Source of the DNA: Gossypium raimondii | Lineage: Eukaryota; Streptophyta; Magnoliopsida; Malvales; Malvaceae | Reading direction: 5' to 3' | Assembly: GCF_025698545.1 (NCBI RefSeq) | Contig: NC_068569.1 | Coordinates: 20,460,001-20,524,000 of the forward strand | Length of the DNA: 64,000 nt | Shown here: positions 24,716 through 37,440 of the stretch, in pieces | Layout: each line of letters opens with the position of its first letter | Numbering within the stretch: position 1 is the first letter of the stretch | Notes under the pieces: generated by a model | The model's database searches: none | What the model was told of the DNA's origin: nothing | The model's input: only the letters and a program-made list of their open reading frames with translations | Made by a program: the position numbers and the translations under genes

Positions 24716-25159
24716 TAGAGGTGATCATGGGTTGGGCTACTCGGCCCGGTCCGATGATCCGTCCAAAAAATGAGAGGGTTTGGGTAAAAATATAGACCCG
24801 AAATATGGGTTTGGGCAAAAAAACGAGGCCTGTTTAGAAAACGGGCTGGGCCTCGGGTAAAATATTTTTGGCTTGGGCCCGGCCCGAATTATATATTAAA
24901 TATATATATTTTTATTTTTAATCAAATATATTTTTATTTTTAATCAAATATATTTTTTGTTTTTAATTTAGATTATATTTTGTAGGTTTTTGATGATATT
25001 TTGGTGTTGTAAAATTTAATATGGGCCGGGTCAAGCTCGGGCTTAGCATTTTTTTGGGCCGGGCTTGGATAAATTTTTAAGCTCATATTTTGGGCCAGGT
25101 TGGGCCTAGAAAACGGGCCTAAAATTTTGCCGGCCCGGCCTAGCCCATGATCACCTCTA
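24716..25159. mobile_element. hAT-like MITE (444 bp) with 8-bp target duplication
   Basis: Terminal inverted repeats TAGAGGTGATCATGGG and CCCATGATCACCTCTA are separated by GC-rich, self-complementary sequence with many GGGCC/GGCCC runs. The flanks are CTAAGAAC (24708-24715) and CTAAAAAC (25160-25167), an 8-bp duplication with one change, as expected for the hAT superfamily. No transposase is encoded, so it would move in trans. It lies 27 bp after the stop of the WAK pseudogene. Confidence 0.85.
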
Positions 25160-28100
25160 CTAAAAACTATAGGCACATAATTAAAATAATCCCAAATCAA
25201 TTTAGTACTATATTATAAAAAAATCAAATAAAATCAAATTAGAATAAAGTTAACATTTATCATTTAAAAACAACATTTACTATTTAGCAGAGGTAACATT
25301 TTAAAGTTTTATGGTTCCCTAAATGAAATCTTTTGTTTGAAATTGAATCGCAATTAAAAAATATTTTTCAAAATATTTTTATACGGTAAATGTTAACTCT
25401 ATTACAACTTGAACTTATATTATTCTTTTAATAATATATAGACTAAATTGATCCATTGAATCCTATAATTTAAAACCTCCTATATACTTTAACTTAGATA
25501 CTATATATTATATATTATATAAAGTATTTTCAAAATAATATATACTTGTAATATATATACAACAATGATATAGGAAAAAATGTAATATAAAATTGAAGAG
25601 AGGTGTCTACATTTAAATCACACAACTAGTCAAAATCATTCGGTGGTGTCAGTATATAGGTATTTTTCAGTACTCTATATATAGACACCAAAATCAAAAG
25701 TAAGTTCATTAAGTCCGAGTTAATGTTTGTTCGTTTAGTGAATATGTCTATACATCTATTTTAATTTGTTAAAATAATTTGAGTGTAGACACAGTATTCT
25801 AATATGAGATAAAAGTATTGTGTCTTGAAATTAACAATTATTAATTGTTTTACAAATAAATTATTCTTTAAAATTTATATGAAATACATTTTTATAATTT
25901 TAGGTAGAGCTAATCTTTTATGACTTGACATGAATTAACAAGATTAAAAATCAAATCATATTTGAAATTAATAGTAAAACGTATAGTACTCTTAAAAAAT
26001 TTTGAGTTTGAACTTTTAAAATGACATCGTTGAAAGAATAATCACAAATCTAAAACAATTAATCTTGAGATATCATAAAACTAATTGAAGAACATAATAT
26101 TCTAAAAATAATAAAAATTAAATATAGTTTATCCAAACTAGCACTCGTTAAAGACAGTTACTTATACAAAGAAAATCAGATAAGAATGTTAATGATTAAT
26201 TCGATATCAAATCAAATGTGAAAGACTACGTGTTAGACTCATTTGACTGATTAAATTAATACAACTTAAAATGGTTTTAGATAGTTGAGATGAGAGAGGT
26301 AAATTAGAGTTTGAAGATGAAATGGTAGGATATAAGGTGGGATTGATAATAAGTGATTGATTCATTTATTGATACTCCAAGTGGAGGTTTTCATTAAAGG
26401 GATTAAAAAGATTAGAATGGAGGGCAGAGATTAAATCCAAAAACATCAAATGGTACATGAAGCTTCCATGGAAATTTCCCCTGATTTTTTAATGGATTTA
26501 TATCTAATGTATACTATAATCGTTACTTTGGACATGTGAAGACTTCACTTGGAGTCCAAAAAAACAAACTAAAACCACCAAGACTTGGACTCCACTCCAC
26601 TACCTCTCTTCTTCTTCTTTTATAATAAAAAAGTATACTATTGAATTTTAAGAAATCTTTCTCTCTTTATTTTTAGATTTTAAAAATAAAAATCTAATTA
26701 ATTTTTTAAATTTAATACAAAAACTTTAATCGCGTTATCTATTGGATATGATTTTTAAATTTTAAAAAGTAGACAAATTAAATTCTTAAAATTAAAGTTT
26801 GAGACTAAATTTCAAACGTACTAAAAATATAAGGTCTTATAGCATATTTTAACCTTTTAAAATTTATACCAAATCCTTAACTTTTTTTTGTTAATTTATA
26901 AACAATTTTGGTTTTCTTATTTAAAATGAAACAAATGACTAAATGCATATAATTATAATAAAATGCAAATACTTATTTAAATTCATTTTAATTTTATGGA
27001 TTAATTATAAAAGTTATTTTAATTAAATTTTTATTTTTAAAGTTCTTTAAAATAATTATTTTCAAAATTATTCATAATGTGATAAAAATATTACTTTTAT
27101 TTTAAAAACTATATAATAAGAAAAATAATATAATGTATCATTTTATTTTCTTTTACCACTTTCTAAATATCATATTTTCCTGTTAAATGTGTATTAACCT
27201 GGTTTGTATTAGTATTGTTGTCAATATAGGAGGATATGAGTTTAAGTGTATTAAAGTGCATTTATCTTTCTATTTAAGGGTTAAAAAATATGAATAATTC
27301 TAAATATTGTATCAATATATATAACACCTTTCTCCGAAGGTATGATAATGCATAACTTAAAATTTAAATATAACCTTGGGTTTTGAGTATTTGAATAGTA
27401 TTTTCTAATTTATTGAACCTTAAAATTTAAAATAATTGAATGATTATATGTATATATATATTAGAAACTCTATCACACGCAAAAAACTATGTATTTAGAA
27501 TATAAATTTGTATTTTAAAATAATATACAATAAATAATTAAAAGTATGATTTGAAACTAATTAATAATAACACATGAAATATGTTCAATGTTAAAAAAGA
27601 TTAAATTGTAAGTAAAACGATTTTAAACATATAAATACAACATAGTGTTGTCGTGATATTGTTATCAATTCTAAGTTGATGTCGAGTTAATTTCGACACC
27701 ATCTTAACAAAAATTTAAATTAAAATATATAAAATACATCAAAATAAAGTTTTGGTTGAGTCATCAATTTAAGACTTTACCAATTCAATTAGTACAATTC
27801 AAATTCCACAATATGCATATTTTTATTTTTATTGATTTTGTTAAAATAAAAAGACTAAAGTATATTTTGATCATTTCCTCAATGAGTTGATACTCGATTG
27901 ATTCATGACATCTACCCGTTAGGAGCTTAAATAATATTATAGATATAATGATAATAAATTTTATAATTAAAATAAAATTATATAAAACATAATAAATGAG
28001 ACTTTAGTTGAACAATAAATTTATTTTTGTCCAATGCAATTGTAGTGGCGATATACATATTTTTATTTTTATTAGGTTTTTTTATAGATAACTCTATTAA

Positions 28101-28161
28101 GGAAGTTTACTTTCTGACAATTGAAAACTACAACAAATTCATTTGGTCTATTGTTTAAAGT
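25160..28161. other. AT-rich intergenic DNA, no gene seen
   Basis: No recognisable ORF. Around 26540-26600 the words CACCAAGACTTGGACTCC resemble GACCAAGACTTGGAGTC upstream of WAKL copy B (about 48667), perhaps a distant shared repeat or promoter piece. The rest is low-complexity. Confidence 0.55.
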
Positions 28162-29585
28162 TGTTGCTGTACAAGCCCATTTTGCCCGGGCCCATACCAA
28201 CAAAACAGATACACTAGGCCCAACTAATCCAAACAAACCCAAAATTTTCAACCTAGCCCAAAATAAAAAAAAAAGAGACCAATGGCCCAAACGGCCCAAA
28301 ACATAAACAAATTTCAGCAAAAAGAAAACCCTAGGGTTTCCTCGCCTCTCAGTGCCGCCACACTGCTACCATGTCGTCGGCGCCTCCGCCTCCCACCACT
28401 GCAGTCACGGTCACCTACAAACACGCAAGAAGAAAAGCAGAAGCAAACAAGACTAGACAGAAAAAAATTTAGCTTTCTCTGGCTATAAAGCCGAATATTG
28501 TAAAATGAATAAGGGGATTTTCTTTGATTTTTCTTTTTCCTTTTCGGCAAGAGCCGAGTTTACTGTAAAAGAAGAAGAGTTTTCTCTTCTTTCATTTGGC
28601 TATGAACATTAAGGAAAATAAAAAAACCAAAATAGATTTTTGAAGGTGACTTTTTCTTTTTTTTTCATATTTGCGTTTCTGCTTGTTTATTTTATTTTAT
28701 TTTATTTATTTTATCTTTTACATAAAAAAATGAGAAAAAGGGAGAAAGGGGCTTACAGAGGACGAACGTGGCTGCGCCATCGGAGGGTTTCTCCTCCGTC
28801 GCCGATTCGGATCCAAAAGGGGCTGAGAGTTCCCCTCTTTTCTTTGTTGTTTTCGTGGGTTGAGAGATCTGGGATCTCAAGGACACCGTCTTGAAAGGGG
28901 CATCTGAGCCATTTCATGACACCGCCACCGTGTACGGTGGCACTAAGGCAGAGACCATGGCCGGAGTTGGGGTTTGAGAGAGAAAGAGCCCAAAGCTCTC
29001 TGAAATTTTTTTTTTTAATGGGAGATGAATCTGTTTTTTTTAGGTTTTTTTTACATTTATATCAAATGAAAAACGGCGCCGTTTTAGCCCCCATGACCCG
29101 CGCGTGACCCGACCCGCTCCAGGGGGGATCCGCGCGTTTTTATAAGATGGTCTATTTGCGCAATAAATCCCTCCGCCTTTGCAGTGTATTCACTTTGGTT
29201 CCTTTATTATTTTCAATTTCGGCCATGAATTTTCGCGTCTGTTTCAATGTGGTCCATAGATCATGTGCAGGAATTAGGCTGGAACGGCGTCGTTTGGTCA
29301 ACGTAGGGATATTTCCCCCTTGGTCCCTTCCTTTTGACGCGCATTTTACTTCAGTCCTTTTCGCTTTTTCTTTATTTCCGAATTTACCCGATATCTTCGT
29401 TTTTATTTCAATTTAGTCTGTTTTTAGCTGTTTTATTGTTTAATTAATTATTTTAATAATGTTATTATTATTACTATTTATTATTATTATTATCAATTTT
29501 GTTTCCCTTTTATTTATTCATTACTATTGGTAATATATTAATTACCTTTTTTATTTTAGCTTTATATATATATAGATATTTACAT

Positions 29586-30382
29586 TGTAATAGCCCGATT
29601 TTAGGCCTAGTCGGAATAGTGGTTTCGGGACCACAAATCCGACGAGAAAAAAAAATGTAATGGCCTGAATTTTCAGAGGTGTCGGAACAGTGATTCGAGA
29701 TCACTAAATTCGACAAATGGGTAGAAAATATTATTAATTTAGTAAGTATAAGTTAAATGTGAAGTTAGGAAAATTTTTGAAATAGTGAATAGTACACTAG
29801 AAATAAATATTAAAATAATTAGAATCGAAATGAGGTATCAAGACCTCGGGGATTTTAAACCGAGCCATAAATATTTTTATAAATATTTATGGAGTGTTAA
29901 AAAGTTAGTATTAAAGTTTCGTTAAGAAATTTTAAAGTTCCGATAATTAATTGAGCAAAAAGGACTAAATTGTAACAAATGCAAAATTTTGGGAAATGAT
30001 TAAATAGTTTAAATGATAAAAGGAAGAGGGCTTAAAAGGCAAATAGACCCAAGGTCTATTTGGGCTGGACGGCAAAGGCATGAAATCAACAAGAAAGTGA
30101 GAAGAATTAAGGGCAAAATTGGAATATTGCAAAATTTGCTTAATAAAGTTAGGACCAAAGAGGAATTATCTAGATTTCTCTTCATTTTTCTGAATTCTCA
30201 TCAGCTAAAACACCATGGAAGGGCTTCTTCAAGCTGGTTCTTCATATTTTTATTACAAGTAAGTTCAATTCTTGACTATTAAATGAAATTTTATAACTCG
30301 GTTAAATACGTTTACAAGTGCATGTGTTTTGGTAATGCCTCGTACCCTATTCCGGTATTGAATACGGGTAAGGGGTGTTACA
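29586..30382 (+). repeat. 5' LTR (797 bp, internally deleted)
   Basis: Starts TGTAATAGCCCG and ends AGGGGTGTTACA. It matches the first ~690 bp and last ~105 bp of the 3' LTR. About 2.2 kb corresponding to 32993-35227 is missing, with the joint near 30280 where TTGACTATT meets AAATGAAATTTT. Confidence 0.9.
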
Positions 30383-30387
30383 TTTAG

Positions 30388-30400
30388 TGGTATCAGAGCT
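30388..30400 (+). other. Primer-binding site (initiator tRNA-Met type)
   Basis: TGGTATCAGAGCT, five bases after the 5' LTR end; complementary to the 3' end of initiator methionine tRNA, the usual primer for chromoviruses and many Copia elements. Confidence 0.9.
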
Positions 30401-32287
30401 ACGGTTTAGTCGGTTCTCGGACCAAACGTAGCATATGTGAGCCTAGCTATAGATGCCACGTTATTACTCTTGATGATGTGATATCTCCGGGCTCTAACAA
30501 AATTGCTTTGTTGAGACAGTGATGATTTTCAATCGAGCTATTTTCGATAATGCTGAAAATGATATTGAGATAAATGAAATATGCTCACGTTATGTTGGAA
30601 TTTGGAAAGGTAAGTATAAAAATTTGTGATATGGATGTGTTCATGTATGAAAAGAGATGACCATAAGTTAAAAAAAAAAGTTTATGTTGTGATAAGCTCA
30701 TCCAAGTATGTTGGTGATTATATAATGCTATGTGCTCAACATATTTGATTAAGTGAATATGATAAGCAAATTTACTTAAATAGATGGAACGTGTGTATGT
30801 ACATCTGCTTGAATAAGTGAAATCAGTATGTTCATATGATAGAATCTTATGTTTAATTGTTAAATTAAAGATAATAAGATATTTTGTTTTATGTCTTTAA
30901 CCATGAATATTATAATAGTATGAAAAAAATTGAATTGGAAGTCAAATTGAGTAGAACGCAGGAATGAGTACTTTCGTTCAGTGATATGTGATGAATTGAC
31001 TGAAAAGACCATGGTTTGACCATGGCAACATGTGAACATGTGATTATGCGATTCCGTATAAGACCATAGCTGGGCTATGGCATCGGTAAGTGATATGTGA
31101 TTTCGTGTAAGACCATAGCTGGGCTATGGCATCGGTATGTGATTTGTGATTACGTGTAAGACCATAGTTGGACTATGGCATCGAGAAAACGAAGTACTCA
31201 ATTCCGTAAGACGTTCTCTAATTTGACAAATGTCGGTAAGTAAAATAGAAGCCAAGTATTGGAATTTAATTAGATATTAATATTGAGCTCGAGTAAGTAA
31301 ATTCGTTGTGTGAAATTGTGAGTGACAGAAAACATTTGTAATAAATAGATGTGTTAACTTGCTTGGAATGAATTACGTGGTTATGATGGTATTACATTGA
31401 TGATGAATACAAAATCATATATATATATATGTATCTATGAGAGCAAGTTGAAAGATTTATGACTTCACCATCACCCCCTTATCAGTATTGTTCTATGACG
31501 AAAATTATCTTGATGAGACAGAAATGTTTTTCAACTGAGTTAATTCTAATAGTATAAAAATAAACACTAAAATGTTTGAGTGAAAATGTATTGATTGTGA
31601 GTTGAAACTCATAAAGGTATGGATCAAAGAATAAAACATTTTTTTATTGATAAATGTTATAATTATACAAGCATATGAGTTATGATATTTGGATTATGAT
31701 GCTATATAGAAATTTTGATTGTGAATTAGTGATTTGAGTTAGAATTTTGTGTTGAGAACAAAAGTGATTAAAAACAAATGTTTATTAAATGCTTTGAGAA
31801 TGTGAACTTAGTAATGAATTAGCTATTTGTGATGGTATGTGTTATGCACATTTATGTGTAAGATAAATTTGAGGCTTTACTACACTCACCCCCCATATTA
31901 GTAAAATGTTACAATGAAATTTTGAGATTTTGGTTGAATAAGCTTACGAGTGTAGTGTTACAGAAGTTCGTGTACGGGAGATTAATAATGTGGTCGGAAA
32001 AGTGAATGAATTAGCAAATGAGGACAATATAAAAAGAGAGAAATATTTGATAGTTCTGAAAACTACTCAGATTATCAAAATGGATATCATTCTATATGGA
32101 TTGTAATTTTTTGATACTTTGTGTAGCTTCAGATGCTGAAATATTGCTATCCTGATTTACTTATGAATCTATGTGATTATCTGTAAAAGATATGAAAATC
32201 CAAAATCATGTGTGAATTTGAAATGTACTGTGTGGAAGTAAATCATTAACCTACCATCTGGTAAGATTTTCGGGGACGAAAATCCCT
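30401..32287 (+). other. Non-coding internal region with LTR-like content
   Basis: About 165 bp of normal leader (to about 30565) is followed by sequence without ORFs. A segment around 30940-31260 has the same ordered words as the 3' LTR around 34290-34830 (GAACGC, GAGTACTT, hairpin array, GAAGTACTCAATT, CCGTAA, TAATTTGA, GGTAAG). Part of the interior therefore looks derived from an LTR of a related element, replacing gag-pol. Confidence 0.65.
30966..31199. repeat. Hairpin tandem array bracketed by inverted octamers (internal region)
   Basis: Three to four copies of a unit with the palindrome CCATAGCTGGGCTATGG (GTAAGACCATAGCTGGGCT...), lying between GAGTACTT at 30966-30973 and its complement AAGTACTC at 31192-31199. 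Confidence 0.8.
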
Positions 32288-32301
32288 AAAGGGGGGGAGA
32301 G
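32288..32301 (+). other. Polypurine tract
   Basis: AAAGGGGGGGAGAG directly before the 3' LTR; the plus-strand primer site of LTR retrotransposons. Confidence 0.9.
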
Positions 32302-32302
32302 T

Positions 32303-35300
32303 TGTAATAGCCCGATTTTAGGCCTAGTCGGAACAGTGGTTTCGGGACCACAAATCCGACGAGAAAAAAAAATGTAATGGCCTGAATTTTCAGAGGTGTT
32401 GGAACGGTGATTCGAGATCACTAAATTTGACAAATGGGTAGAAAATATTATTAATTTAGTAAGTATAAGTTAAATGTGAAGTTAGGAAAATTTTTGAAAT
32501 AGTGAATAGTGCACTAGAAATAAATATTAAAATAATTAGAATCGAAATGAGGTATCAAGACCTCGGGATTTTAAACGAGCCATAAATATTTATAAAAATA
32601 TTTATGGAGTGTTAAAAAAGTTAGTATTAAAGTTTCGTTAAGAAATTTTAAAGTTCCGATAATTAATTGAGCAAAAAGGACTAAATTGTAACAAATGCAA
32701 AATTTTGGGAAATGATTAAATAGTTTAAATGATAAAAGGAAGAGGGCTTAAAGGCAAATAGACCCAAGGTCTATTTGGGCTGGACAACAAAGGCATGAAA
32801 TCAACAAGAAAGTGAGAAGAATTAAGGGCAAAATTGGAATATTGCAAAATTTGCTTAATAAAGTTAGGACCAAAGAGGAATTATCTAGATTTCTCTTCAT
32901 TTTTCTGAATTCTCATCAGCTAAAACACCATGGAAGGGCTTCTTCAAGCTGGTTCTTCATATTTTTATTACAAGTAAGTTCAATTCTTGACTATTTCTTG
33001 AAATTTTTGTATTTTTATGACTTTTACAACTAGGCCCACTTGTTAAATTTATTAGTTTTGATTTTATGAAAGAAGTTGAAAGTTGATATGAATATGTGCT
33101 GGAATTATATGATGATTTATCATGAAATTAGAGCTTTAAATTGTTCATATGCTGATTTTATTGAAAGAATTGAATAGAAAGTGAATGTTTGGGACCTAAT
33201 AGTAAAAGAGTTTGAAGATAGAGTTATATGTGGAAATTCTGGATTTCAATAGTTGAGTAACAACTTATAATGTCTAGGTAAAGTATTAATTGAGAAAATC
33301 AGATTAATTGAGGGGTTAATTGAGAAAGGACCGAATTGTATAAACTGTGAAATTTGGGGCAAAATGGAAATCAACATTTTGCACTAAAGCAGTTTTAGAC
33401 AGCAGCAGTAGTGTAACTTTGAAAAATCACCAAAAATTTTATAGATTGAATTAGAGGATGAATAAAATATGAAACTAAAGCTTATTGAGTCTAGTTTCTT
33501 ATAAAAGAAATGGTGTGAGCAATGGAATTGTAAATCATAAGATATAATAGATTTTGTGAGACAATGTCAGAATGAATTCGGGTTCCCCTGTTCTGACTTT
33601 GTAAAATCATTAAAAATCGTAAAAAAATTATTATGAGTTATAATTTATATGGTTAGAATCCTTAATGAGTCTATTTTTATAAGAAACAAACTAAAACATC
33701 ATCCAAATTCTGTACAATGAGATAATTAATTTTTAGTGAAGAGTGGTCGGAACTGTCAGACAGCAAAACAGGGGAAACTTTAAAGAATAAACTGTACTAT
33801 TTGGCTGAACCAAAAATTCTTAAAATTTTATTATATGAAGATATGTGAGTCTAGTTTCAGGAAAAATTAACGGATCTTAATTTGGAGCTCTGTATCTCCG
33901 GATAAAAATAATTTAGTGACTCTGACTCGGATAAACAGTTTTGAATATACATGTGAGTGAATAGTGAAATTATAGCTAATGTTGTTTAAGTGTGTTATAC
34001 ACATTAAGGATGTGGAATGGAGAGGAGGAGGAGGAAAATTGGGAAATATATGAATGATTTGTGTATAATTGGTCATATGCTTGATTTTAATTGATAAACG
34101 ATGAAATATGAATTATACTTATATTTGTGCATTATTGGTCATGGTTTAAACTCATGTGTGAAAATAAAGTTTAATAGTCTGTGTGTATGGTATATTCAAT
34201 ATATGATGTGGCATGAAATAATGTCATAAATGGTTTATGAATTAACACATGTTGGTAAGCCTGATATATGAATAAATGATCAAATTGAGCGGAACGCCGG
34301 ATTTGAGTACTTCTGATCAAGTGATAAAGTGATAAGTGGTAGCATTAGCTACACTTATCTGATCAAGTGAGAAAGTGATAAGTGGTAGCATTAGCTACAC
34401 TTATCTGATCAAGTGAGAAAGTGATAAGTGGTAGCATTAGCTACACTTATCTGATCAAGTGAAAAAGTGATAAGTGCTACACTTATCTGATCAAGAGACA
34501 AAGTGATAAGTGGTAGCTTTAGCTACACTTATCTGATCAAGTGAAAAAGTGATAAGTGCTATACTTATCTGATCAAGTGACAAAGTGATAAGTGGTAGCC
34601 TTAGCTACTCTTATCTGATCAAGTGAGAAAGTGATAAGTGGTAGCCTTAGCTACCCTTATCTGATAAAGTGACAAAGTGATAAGTGGTAGCCTAGCTACA
34701 CTTATCTGATCAGGGACAAGTGATAAGTGATCATATGTAAGACCATAGTTATACTATGGCAAAGTGAAAGTGAAGTACTCAATTTTCCGTAACCGTTCCC
34801 TAATTTGATTAAGGATGGTAAGTGACAAATGGGCCCAAAAGAATTAAAGTAAATGGATAAGTGGTAGTGTATTTATATCAAGACGATGTTGTTATTCAAG
34901 CTAAAATGATATTTTCGTTGCAAAATTGAGAATTTCATAAATGTGTTATTGAATGGTATAATCAATAAACATTGAGTTAAATGGTAAATACGTATTAGTG
35001 TTGAACTTGATGTCATTGAATTGTACGTGAATTAAATGGAAATTGCTAGTGCTATGATCTAAATCGTGAGCATGAGAAATTGCGAATTGAGGGAAATGGA
35101 AATGAAGCATTGAATTGCATGAGTATGTATCGGGTCTCGTAAGCCCTAATTATTATGATTATAACATTTTGAGGATATACTGTGAAAAGTTATAGAAGCA
35201 TGTTAATTATTTTGAAAGTTTTAATTTAAATGAAATTTTATAACTCGGTTAAATACGTTTACAAGTGCATGTGTTTTGGTAATGCCTCGTACCCTATTCC

Positions 35301-35329
35301 GGTATTGAATACGGGTAAGGGGTGTTACA
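32303..35329 (+). repeat. 3' LTR (3027 bp, full length)
   Basis: Starts TGTAATAGCCCG, ends AGGGGTGTTACA, and is followed by the TACAT target duplication. Its length agrees with the 3078-bp solo LTR at 411-3488. Non-coding; carries the hairpin array at 34305-34780. Confidence 0.9.
34305..34780. repeat. Hairpin tandem array bracketed by inverted octamers (3' LTR)
   Basis: About eight copies of a unit of roughly 46 bp (some shortened), each holding GATAAGTGGTAGC, ATTA and GCTACACTTATC, a near-perfect palindrome, separated by TGATCAAGTGAGAAA. The array starts after GAGTACTT (34305-34312) and ends before AAGTACTC (34773-34780). One unit of the other type (ACCATAGTTATACTATGG) lies near the end. 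Confidence 0.88.
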
Positions 35330-36507
35330 TACATACTCTTATACTTTATAAACTTAAAGTACATATACATATGTTTTTTTTAAATTCATTTATATATGTA
35401 CGTACCTATATATATTTGCATTATTATTTTATAATATCTACGCACACTCACATATTTTTATAATTCATTTATATATGTACATACACATATTTATACATAT
35501 TCGTTATATTTTAAAATCTATTTCTTTTATGTATTTTCTATATTTTATAATTCATACACATATTTTTAATGCACATATCAATATACGTTTAATTTTACAA
35601 ATACACATATGTCTTTTACTTTTTATAATCTTATTCATTTATTTATTTATTTCATTTTCGTTATTAATTTGAATGAATGTTTTAATTTTATTTGCTCATA
35701 TACATTGCTATTTCGTATAATATTGATTTGTGCTTTTTATTTATCTTATTTTTGTTGCAATTGTTCGTATTATTTTTGCACTATTGTATTCAATATTGTC
35801 TTGTTACGAGTATTAACATCGTGTTTTATTATTTCATGTTAGATTAATTTATTTCAACGCATAAATTACGATTTTTGAATAAGTAAAATCTCGTGTTTAG
35901 ATTTGAGAATGTCGTACCCTAACTTACTGGGTCTCGATTTTCACAATAAATTTAAAAACACGAATCTTTTCAAACTCAGGTTTTAAACGATATCGGGAAT
36001 TAAAAAGGATCGTGTCCTAACTTACTGGTCGTGATCCCTTTTTAATCCAAGATAGTTAAATATCTTTTAAATAAGCATTTTTATTCGCGTTTCGGGAATT
36101 CCAGACATTGTGTCCTAACTTACTGGATATGATTCTTTTTCTCGATTAACGTAAAATATGCTACTTTTCCCAAAAATTTTTATTTTAATACAAGGATCGT
36201 ATTTTTAAATTTCTTTAAAATTTTCAGTTTTTCAACACTAAGACATTAAGTAATCAACTAGGTACCAATTTTGGGCGTATCGAGGGTGCTAATCCTTCCT
36301 CGTGCGTAACAGACTCCCGAACCTATTTTTCTGAATTTCGTGGACCAAACTTGTTGTTTTAATTAAACCGTTTATTAAAAACAACCGCTTTTACGAGGTG
36401 ACCCAATCACACCTCATCGAAAAGGATTGGTGGCGACTCCCTTTTTTTCGTTTTCGTCAAAACCCAAGTCGACCCCTTTTTCCATCCAAAAAATGGTGTC
36501 AACAGCT

Positions 36508-36525
36508 TGGCGACTCCACTGGGGA
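36508..36525 (+). other. Primer-binding site of the Tat/Ogre-like element
   Basis: TGGCGACTCCACTGGGGA, three bases after the LTR end. This word is typical of Tat/Ogre-lineage plant elements, where it is taken as complementary to a tRNA-Arg 3' end. Confidence 0.75.
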
Positions 36526-37440
36526 CAAAAAAATAAGAGAGTCGAGCCATGTGTTGATTACATTGTCTTTTTGTCAAAGATTGAAAACTTGACACGATCC
36601 TTGTGTTGCATTTCATTCGTATTTATTTCAGTCTTTATCATTTTGTTTATAATTACTGCATTTAGATGTATATTTCTGCACATTGCATTGCATGACCGTT
36701 GGTCACACCCTTTTAAGTGGGAGTGAGAAACTACGCCTTCGTGAGGTTTTCACCTTCGCATGGGATAGTGAATCGCTTTCGGGATACATCCGTACCTATG
36801 TCTTCGTGAGATTTTCATCTCCGCATGGCCATAGGGAAATGTATTCCCCTGAACCGAACTCAGTCCGTATGAGCCTATAATGGGTGATGATCGAGGAATC
36901 TGCTGGTTCAGGTACCCTTACTTTAGAATCGAACCGCATATATGAGCCTTAAGAGCCTACCCTAGGTAGAACCACACTGAATGCCTAGAGGTCACCCGAA
37001 AGCTTGGTTCAAATCTACGATCATTTTGTTGTATGTTTGTCCGTTTTTGTTACGATTATCATTACTTCGGTTTGTAATTGCTCTATTGGTTTGAATTTTG
37101 ATATATTTCTGCATATTGCATTACATAATCGCTCGATTATCCCCTTTTAAGTGGGAGTGAGAAACTAGTCCTTCGTGAGGTTTTCACCTCCGTGCAGGAT
37201 AGTGGATCGCTTCCGGAATACATCTGTACCTATGTCTTCGTGAGATTTTCGTCTCCGTGCAGCCATAGGGAAATGTATTCCCCTGAACTGAACTCGGTCT
37301 GTATGAGCCTATAATGGGTGAAGATCGAGGAATCTGCTGGTTCGGGTACATTGACTTTAGACTCAACCCTCATATAGTAGACTTAGGAACTTAACCTAGG
37401 TAGAGCCACTCCAAACCCCTAGTATCTACCTGATTAGGTA
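36526..37440 (+). repeat. Tat/Ogre-like leader with a two-copy tandem repeat (about 440 bp)
   Basis: Two diverged copies, beginning near 36690 and 37128, share CCCTTTTAAGTGGGAGTGAG, CTTCGTGAGGTTTTCACCT, CCATAGGGAAATGTATTCCC, GAGCCTATAATGGGTGA and GAGGAATCTGCTGGTTC. This is untranslated leader of the retroelement. Short ORFs across it are not credible. Confidence 0.75.

Larger units (their letters stand above)
29586..35329 (+). mobile_element. Complete nested chromovirus-like LTR element, non-autonomous
   Basis: A whole element with exact TACAT target duplications at 29581-29585 and 35330-35334. Parts: 5' LTR 29586-30382, primer-binding site 30388-30400, 1.9 kb internal region without any gag-pol ORF, purine tract 32288-32301, 3' LTR 32303-35329. 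The end of the internal region (TTTTCGGGGACGAAAATCCC before the purine tract) matches what normally follows the pol stop of Tekay/Del chromoviruses; that assignment is inference. With no coding capacity it depended on another element. By eye about seven substitutions separate the aligned LTR parts, so it is fairly young. Confidence 0.9.
28162..36504 (+). mobile_element. 5' LTR of a Tat/Ogre-like Ty3/gypsy element, split by a nested element
   Basis: The LTR starts TGTTGCTGTACAAGCCC at 28162 and ends GGTGTCAACA at 36504; TGTTG and CAACA are inverted. It is followed at once by a primer-binding site. Removing 29586-35334 leaves about 2.6 kb. The 5' part holds gene-like GC-rich sequence and the palindrome AAACGGCGCCGTTT at about 29072. 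The 3' part holds the block TACCAATTTTGGGCGT and TGGTGGCGACTCCC. The pol genes and matching 3' LTR are not in the window; no target duplication was found. Confidence 0.7.

Noticed and set aside
28282..29416. Several short ORFs with proline/arginine-rich or hydrophobic content
   Set aside because: They lie in the GC-rich part of a Tat-like LTR on both strands and have no consistent codon pattern.
34305..34780. Regular repeats with spacers resembling a CRISPR array
   Set aside because: Plant LTR; units are palindromic, spacers are nearly the same, and no cas genes exist. It is a tandem array.
35230..35842. Short hydrophobic ORFs rich in Tyr, Ile and Phe
   Set aside because: Translation of AT-rich LTR sequence; no start context or domain.
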